The notes under the pieces: model-generated
The model's database searches: none
What the model saw: only the letters and a program-made list of their open reading frames with translations
Told to the model about the DNA's origin: nothing
Translations under genes and position numbers: made by a program
Shown here: piece after piece, positions 60,001-64,000 of the stretch
How positions within the stretch are numbered: position 1 is the first letter of the stretch
Layout of the letters: the number at the start of each line of letters is the position of its first letter
DNA from: Atriophallophorus winterbourni
Taxonomy: Eukaryota > Platyhelminthes > Trematoda > Plagiorchiida > Microphallidae
Length of the DNA stretch: 64,000 bases
Assembly: GCA_013407085.1 (NCBI GenBank)
Contig: JACCGJ010025883.1
Location: forward strand, 90,872 to 154,871
Direction of reading: 5' to 3'

Positions 60001-62331
60001 ACACTGAAGCAAGAAGCCGGGTAATGATGGGCGTAAGGCTGATTCCGCTGTGGTTGGAGCATGAAGTACGCACACATTTGTTGAAAATAGGTAAGACTAT
60101 AGATTCTCCCCAACACTGGGGAATAGTTTCCGTGTCCCATACCTGACGAAAAAGGTCAACTAGAGAGCTCAATAGAATATCTCAACCCTCCTTGAACAGA
60201 ACCGGGGCCAGCTGCCTTGAATCTTTTCATTAACTCAACACCGACATTGATTTCGGCTTCACCCGGATGTGTTGAATCAGCCGACCAGGGTTTACAACAC
60301 GAAATAGATGACAATGGACCATCTGCAGCTGGCCAGCTAAATTGCTCATGAAAATGCTCCTCCCAACGAGACAACCAGTGCTCTTTGCTAAGGCACAACC
60401 GTTCTCTGTGATTGTCTCGCTAACTCCAATGGTTTTAGAACCTATAGATCGAATTAGCTGAAACAGCTTTCGGACATTACCCGAATTTCTGGCTACCTCC
60501 ATTTCCTCAACTTTTCGCAGTCATCACGCTTTCCTATCTGATCGAATGCTACGCTTCAGCTCATTTCTGATATGTCTTCGTTCTGCATTATATTTTGAAC
60601 CCAAAGGAATTCTTCGCCTTTCTTTCAGTAATCGAAGGCTAGCTCGGGAGATCCAATGGGACCTTTGCTAAGGTGGAACTGTCCCACGTCGACTCCGCGG
60701 CATCGTGCATTACAGTAGCAAACGCTTCCCAGTGCTGTGTGATATTTTCGGATACCGAGGTTGAAAGATTATCTACTAAACCGCCACAATAGGCTTGTTG
60801 AATTGCGAGATCCGAAAGCTATGCGCTTAGAGATGGCTGTATTAGGACCAAAGAATTTTATTGTAAATCTCGTTCGAAGAAGCGCGTCATCAGAGTCCAA
60901 GCTAATGTTCCAGAAAAAGTGACAGTCTTTAATACAGCCTCTCCATCTAGCGCTGATGGCGAGATGGTGAATTTGTGTCCATGACTGATGATCGTTAGGC
61001 GGACGCCAAGTTGCAAACTGCCACTTTTTATACCTAAACGAAGTGCTACTAGTAAATAGACTGTGCTGTGTACATAGATGAAGAAAGCGTTCACCATTAT
61101 CTGTCTGCTGAGTATCAAGACTGAATGAACCACCGAGTTGTGACTCAGTAATGTCTAGGTGACCAAGTTGAGCATTCATGTCCCCAGCAAGAATAATGAT
61201 ATCGGAACTCTTTGCGCGTCGCAAGCGTGCAGATTTCGTCGTAGAAGAGTTCAGGCAAAGTGCGCACAACGATAGACTGCTTAGGGGCTAAGATGATGCC
61301 ATGTTACCTAGGCCTAGATAGATATAAGCAATAAAAATGGTAGTGAGACTCCAACGTGTTCCCAGAGCACACTGAAGTTGCCTGACATTATTCTCGTCTA
61401 CAAGGCATAGAGTTATGTACTGCGAAAGTATTTTTTGAAACAACATCTAGAGCACACTGGCAAAGTGGGTGCCATAGGTGAACAATGCGCGAAATGTTAC
61501 AAACTCGTGAAGATTCGACCTTGAAACTCTCATTATGGAGAAAGATACTTCTATAGCGCATATCAATCCTACAAAATACTCTCAGGGTCAACTTCATGAT
61601 ACGAAATCACGAAACACTTGCTTTTTTGCACACTTTCACTAAACAATTGAATTCTACGCGGCGTGCTGTGTTGATGAAATTTTACACCAGCGGCGTAAAC
61701 CAGAACACGTTCAAGAGGTTCTCACACGAAGCAGAAATAATGCACAATACTTGACTGATATTGCATGCGACGTAAGTTGAAATGGACCAGACAGTCGGAA
61801 TAGAAATCAGACCAGCAGCGATGCTCTCAGACCGAAGGAACTCACAAATCCAAAATTGAGATCACAACGTCTCGGAATCAAAATTCGGTTCAAGATGATT
61901 ACGAAACAGAAGACAATTTTTAAATAAACAAAAGAATAAAACGTGAAGAAAACCCACAACATTTACTGGTGGCATCGAGAGGTGGGTTTGTGCCTTTGTG
62001 CACGCGAGGTTCGCTCAACCCTTGCTTGTCAGCTTTTCTCTTCCGTCTCGATTCGTGATTATTCTCCGAGGAAGCAGATTCTTCTTGATCCCCGGTTGAA
62101 CTCTCTTCCACACTTTCATCTTGGTATTCTTCATCTGCATCATCATCTTCATCATTATCCTCGTCTTCGGGTTTCCACTCCTCGTCGTCAACATCCTTTC
62201 GACTCCGCTTACGTTTGGCTGAAAGCAAACGAAACTCGAGTGAGATTGTCGAAATTCCCAACGCAGTGAAAGGCTAGCGGATGTCGCAAACGCGTGACTC
62301 ACATGATTTATCCTCCGAAGAAGAGGTAGAA
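47942..62331 (-). CDS. XRCC1: XRCC1-like DNA repair scaffold, 3' half (6 exons, partial)
   Basis: XRCC1 assembles single-strand-break and base-excision repair factors; its C-terminal BRCT2 binds DNA ligase III in vertebrates. Minus-strand exons in order: 62331-62303, 62218-61967, 57831-57762, 54523-54353, 50964-50889 and 48067-47942. Every phase joins, giving about 240 codons and a stop. Seen: a Ser/Glu stretch, a long acidic/basic linker (EEWKPEDEDNDEDDD), a PEDEDTDEEIQR block like the XRCC1 DTEDEL region, then BRCT2 (HLPDLFTNKHFFVHS, ERLIVAFNG, YMHPDVQYAVTRSPW, DSGFLYLPRYGVV). The AFNG and YM..VQ.V matches to human XRCC1 fall in order across exon joints. The N-terminal domain and BRCT1 are not found and are probably beyond 64000. 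The Trp usual near the end of BRCT2 (WIYSC in human) is not conserved. Confidence 0.85.
48070..49490. other. XRCC1 last intron, no gene recognised
   Basis: A possible zinc-knuckle-like CTSCDIRGHL-stop-H at about 48980 hints at a decayed gag but is too weak to call. Confidence 0.35.
49495..49676 (+). repeat. R1 retroposon
   Basis: Reads from GCAGCTAACACAGCGATAAA to TCAGGCTTGTGATTTCATAC. It lies in an XRCC1 intron. Confidence 0.75.
50129..50180. repeat. GA-rich low-complexity stretch
   Basis: GCGAGCGCGCGAGAGAGA and, 20 bases later, a run of GA dinucleotides. XRCC1 intron. Confidence 0.75.
50889..50964 (-). CDS. XRCC1: XRCC1 middle BRCT2 exon
   Basis: Acceptor TTATTCGCAG|G, donor GACGAG|GTGAGA. 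Encodes TLHQYMHPDVQYAVTRSPWR and DEFDE, corresponding to human ELEDYMSDRVQFVITAQEWD. Its first base completes the Gly codon of the preceding AFNG. Confidence 0.9.
51198..51260 (-). repeat. R1 retroposon, 5'-truncated
   Basis: GAAAGCACAAGCCTGATCC to GCACGTGGGCTAAGAG only. Confidence 0.75.
51739..51835 (-). repeat. R1 retroposon, 5'-truncated and diverged
   Basis: Preceded by TATGTATGTATG. Runs to CCCAAGCCTAGACAG. Confidence 0.7.
52301..53081 (+). other. Unassigned open frames inside an XRCC1 intron
   Basis: Plus-strand frames 52301-52561 (ends SLDDSDDQKDEKTV) and 52773-53081 (ends KSILGELSIVIPDNS, with a run of Asp) look less random than their surroundings. A pyrimidine-rich CTACCTTACAG precedes the second. 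No family recognised. They could be exons of a nested gene, a mobile-element relic or chance. Confidence 0.25.
53006..53023. repeat. GAT microsatellite
   Basis: Short run of GAT triplets inside an unassigned open frame (52773-53081). Confidence 0.75.
53521..53740 (-). repeat. R1 retroposon, near full length
   Basis: Tail repeat GTATGGTATGATGTATG, then the full 220-bp body to GATTGCACATCC. Confidence 0.88.
54353..54523 (-). CDS. XRCC1: XRCC1 exon opening BRCT2
   Basis: Acceptor TATGCCCAG|A, donor AACGG|GTACGT, 171 bp. Encodes a Ser/Pro linker and then HLPDLFTNKHFFVHS and ILERLIVAFN. This matches human LPDFFQGKHFFLYG to VTAFNG. Confidence 0.9.
54689..55081 (+). mobile_element. Solo LTR (393 bp) with CAGGG target duplication
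   Basis: Starts TGTTAGAAGGG and ends CATAACA (TG...CA). It is flanked by CAGGG at both 54684-54688 and 55082-55086. A TATAAATA lies at 54906-54913. Same LTR family as the gag element at 45851. It formed by LTR-LTR recombination in an XRCC1 intron, opposite to the gene. Confidence 0.93.
55452..55665 (+). mobile_element. tRNA-derived SINE carrying a hammerhead ribozyme
   Basis: The head resembles a Ser/Leu-type tRNA with an A-box-like TAGCCCAGGTCG (55456-55467) and a perfect B box GGTTCGAATCC (55501-55511). It is followed directly by a hammerhead fold and then a body shared with the copy at 490-650. It matches the architecture of schistosome Smα SINEs. It lies in an XRCC1 intron in the opposite orientation to the gene. 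Confidence 0.85.
55526..55582 (+). ncRNA. Type I hammerhead ribozyme, core intact
   Basis: Stem I GCACTG (55533-55538) pairs with CAGTGC (55572-55577). The core CTGATGA is at 55539-55545. Stem II is GCTC/GAGC (55546-55549, 55556-55559) with a six-base loop. GAAA is at 55560-55563. A minimal stem III ACTC/GAGT (55563-55570) leads to cleavage-site C55571. TGGA/TCCA extends stem I beyond an internal loop. All catalytic-core bases follow the consensus. The very short stem III suggests activity as a dimer, as for similar natural hammerheads. Confidence 0.88.
56455..56517 (-). repeat. R1 retroposon, internal fragment
   Basis: GCACATGGGCTAAGATACTG to CTAGACAGATACAAG only. Confidence 0.65.
56985..57480 (+). 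pseudogene. Diverged gag relic
   Basis: Reads NPLIDALTNNITELGHDLES, SLFRRFEDTFRLVLNGTSDG, IPLRKL and, after stops, FDQVLL and DNLVTFASDVN. These line up in order with the gag at 46214-46843. It belongs to a related subfamily and is clearly degenerate. Confidence 0.75.
57762..57831 (-). CDS. XRCC1: XRCC1 linker exon (70 bp)
   Basis: Acceptor GTTTCTCCAG|CT, donor CAGCG|GTAGGT. Encodes SPKRKHTAAVNPEDEDTDEE and IQR, with the acidic DTDEE run resembling DTEDEL in human XRCC1. Phase fits both neighbours. Confidence 0.78.
58026..58118 (-). repeat. R1 retroposon, 5'-truncated
   Basis: GTATGGCATGATATGAAAGC to CCCAGACCTAGGCAGA. It ends shortly before the solo LTR at 58141. Confidence 0.75.
58141..58494 (-). 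mobile_element. Solo LTR (354 bp) with CTGCC target duplication
   Basis: Same family, inverted, with CTGCC at 58136-58140 and 58495-58499. Compared with the 54689 copy it lacks about 40 bases including the TATA region. Its 5' end is a 10-bp inverted repeat GTTAGGAGGG/CCCTCCTAAC with a two-base centre. Confidence 0.92.
58700..61270 (-). mobile_element. LINE family A, nearly full ORF2, inactivated
   Basis: From right to left on the minus strand: AP endonuclease (LAGDMNAQLG near 61190, TDNGERFLHLC, ARWRGCIKDCHFFW), linker (NSGNVRKLFQLIRSIGSKT, 60480), RT (60400-59500: KRFKAAGPGS, EEQAGFRLGRGF), RT palm end and thumb (SKCKVIL, CFTYLGSCITSN, 59480-59173), then a C-terminal block (LRWLDHVFRM, EWRRSMGGH, 59037-58702). 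Frameshifts and stops break it into at least six pieces. The catalytic YADD reads YADR (59577-59566). It lies in an XRCC1 intron, in the gene's orientation. Confidence 0.87.
59405..59457. repeat. ATATCCTTAATA tandem repeat in LINE A
   Basis: Three imperfect copies of AATAATATCCTT interrupt the RT thumb of LINE family A, one of its inactivating changes. Confidence 0.7.
61250..61380 (-). repeat. R1 retroposon, diverged, tail missing
   Basis: TTCAGGCAAAGTGCGCACAA to GTAGTGAGACTCCAACGTGTT. It interrupts LINE family A at its 5' (right) end near 61260. Confidence 0.65.
61967..62218 (-). CDS. XRCC1: XRCC1 acidic linker exon
   Basis: Acceptor GCTTTCAG|CC, donor CCACCA|GTAAAT, 252 bp. Encodes KRKRSRKDVDDEEWKPEDED, a run rich in Asp and Glu, then HESRRKRKADKQG. 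The basic clusters could be nuclear localisation signals. The donor was chosen because it keeps phase with the next exon. Confidence 0.75.
62303..62331 (-). CDS. XRCC1: XRCC1 29-bp micro-exon
   Basis: Acceptor CCATTTCAG|T and donor TCAT|GTGAGT on the minus strand, encoding STSSSEDKS. It recalls the Ser/Glu-rich stretch after BRCT1 in vertebrate XRCC1. Supported by strong splice sites and phase, but very short. Confidence 0.6.
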
Positions 62332-62483
62332 CTGAAATGGAAAGTGAAAACCAAGTTGTTAGACTTTAGAGCAGATAAAGCCTCGGGGATTACTAAAACC
62401 AAACACATGGTATGAGTGAGTGAACGAGACAGTAGGCGAAATTACGTGCCGAATGAAACAACAAATGTTCCGATGAGTGTATG

Positions 62484-62706
62484 TATGTATGAAAGCACAA
62501 GCCTGATCCAGGCAAAGTGCCGTACAGTCAGAGACTACACGTGGGCTAAGATACTGTCAGGTTGCCCAGGCCTCGACATATATGAAGGGGGGAATAGAAA
62601 TGGTAGTGAGACTCCAGTGTGTTTCAGCATGCAGCTCACTACCGATGGCCAATCAATTTAGCACGATGTTGGCGGCATAGCACAGAAATACTGCACGATT
62701 GCACAT
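62484..62706 (-). mobile_element. Short retroposon R1, full copy with 14-bp target duplication
   Basis: About 220 bp, framed by CCGATGAGTGTATG at 62470-62483 and 62707-62720. Sense is taken as the minus strand because the TATGAAAGC end is preceded by a variable TATG-type simple repeat in many copies, as expected for a 3' tail. It holds hairpins GCCTG-ATC-CAGGC and GTAGTGAG...CTCACTAC. No tRNA boxes seen. Confidence 0.8.
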
Positions 62707-62717
62707 CCGATGAGTGT

Positions 62718-62800
62718 ATGAAAACACAAGCCAGATAGCAGGCCGCACAAACTGCACATGGGCTTGTATGCTTTGAGGATGCTTTAACATGGAAATAAAA
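62718..62800 (-). repeat. R1 retroposon, older partial copy
   Basis: Starts TATGAAAACACAAGCC and is strongly diverged. The younger copy at 62484 inserted immediately at its tail end. Confidence 0.6.
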
Positions 62801-62894
62801 CTAAGAAAGCGACAAGTGGATTGAACCTAGAGTAGGTATGAACTGCGAAAATATACGACACAAAACAAACAAAGAAAATGGGCATCACGAAACA

Positions 62895-62914
62895 GAAGAA
62901 GAAGAAGAAGAAAA
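62895..62914. repeat. GAA microsatellite
   Basis: Six or more AGA/GAA triplets, flanked by unique sequence. Confidence 0.8.
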
Positions 62915-63782
62915 TGACTTTATTTGTGTACACGAATTTTCAGCATCGATCACAAACATTTATCGAATTAAAAGCTGAGAATAATGTTGGTTTTCATTAT
63001 AAAATAGCTCATCCGTGTTCAACGATCAGAAGCGGCAACGTAAAAGCGAAAACAACCACAAAAGCTTTCGGCCTGAACATTTGATAGGTTAGTGTTCAGT
63101 ATTTATCGTATGACACTACTGAACTACCACCTTAGTAGTCCACATAACAAAAACATAATTGAAACAGAACATTGAGACAGAAAATAATAGGCAGCGAGAG
63201 ACTTCACTCTATTTTCCTCAGTTTAGTACGACAAACCGATTGTGGATGGAATTAGTGTGATTTTATCCGACTACACGTATAGCTGTTCTGACAAAGCGAA
63301 AATTCAGCAAAAACTGCTGCAACGTAAAAGGAATTTTTAGAACAGAAGAAGGAAACAGTTCAAGATGAAATAACCCCGTATATTAAAACTGCAATGGGTG
63401 GGTTAGCATGAAGTACTGTTAGAAGGACAAAGCTTTATTCGAAAATTTTCGCAATTTCAGCTTCAGACAAGTGTTGAAAACACACACAACGAATACTGTA
63501 CAATTTGTAAAAAATATTCGTAGAAAATGTACACATAATATCAGTGAGATAAATTAGACCGTAAGTGTTCAATAAGCAGTCCCTGTGACAAAGGTATCGT
63601 GAAGCAAATGGGATAAATGACCTCTGATACGAAGATGTTCTAGAAAGCAGTATGATGATTGAGCCTTTGAGGAAGATTGACTTTTAAAGAGATCCTCATG
63701 CAGCGGAAGGGGAATCATCATTGAAGATAGTATTTGTGAGACGATCGCAAGAGGAAAAATGTTGTTTCAGGATTTTTTCAAG

Positions 63783-63846
63783 AAAGGGCAGTGAGACTCC
63801 AGTGTGTTTGTGAATGCAGCAGTACACAAGTATTGAACGATTGCAC
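63783..63846 (-). repeat. R1 retroposon, tail-less fragment
   Basis: AAAGGGCAGTGAGACTCCAG to GAACGATTGCACTA; keeps only the head-side third. Confidence 0.55.
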
Positions 63847-64000
63847 TACACGCGAAAACCCATTGCAGTCTTACCGCCATTAACCTTTTCTCGTATATGT
63901 CTACACCTGGAAAAAGTGTCACCTAGCACAGGTTCAGTCTGTTTGACACTCCGCTTGAATCTAGGCTTGCGAATTCTCTATCGTACATGCAGTTTAACTT

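Larger units (their letters stand above)
62830..64000. other. Right edge, no exon found
   Basis: If XRCC1 continues, its upstream exons should lie on the minus strand here or beyond. I found none with BRCT1 motifs. Confidence 0.4.

Overview
This window is nuclear DNA from an invertebrate animal, most likely a parasitic flatworm (digenean trematode). It holds two spliced protein-coding genes with short exons, long introns and GT-AG borders. Relics of several LINE families, Ty3/gypsy-type LTRs and short retroposons fill the introns and the DNA between genes. One tRNA-derived short element carries a hammerhead ribozyme, a combination best known from schistosome Smα elements. The trematode assignment is an inference; I saw no species-diagnostic marker.

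Layout. From 1 to about 18 kb there is no confident gene: a decayed ribozyme-bearing SINE (490-650), LINE tails, a tandem pair of a second hammerhead-like motif (11.6-11.95 kb) and a broken histone H2B copy (12682-13035). From 18.5 to 37.5 kb on the plus strand lies a complete gene for a Nemo-like kinase (NLK), a MAPK-like regulator of Wnt and related signalling. Ten coding exons join in phase to about 549 codons. From 37.5 to 47.9 kb the intergenic part is mostly repeats, including an internally deleted gag-only LTR element. From 47.9 to 62.3 kb on the minus strand are six exons of the 3' half of an XRCC1-like DNA-repair scaffold gene. They encode an acidic linker and the C-terminal BRCT domain; the 5' half, with the N-terminal domain and BRCT1, is not seen and probably lies beyond the right edge. 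The two genes converge tail to tail.

Inside the XRCC1 introns are two solo LTRs with perfect 5-bp target duplications, the intact hammerhead SINE, a nearly full-length but dead LINE (58.7-61.3 kb) and many copies of a roughly 220-bp retroposon. That retroposon has at least 19 copies, all right of 30 kb. One copy is flanked by a 14-bp duplication, and a short ATG/TATG-type simple repeat sits at its tail end, so it looks like a LINE-mobilised short element. No prokaryotic-type operon, CRISPR array or rRNA gene was seen. The least expected content is the two hammerhead families, the structured short retroposon, and the lineage-specific features of the NLK and XRCC1 proteins.
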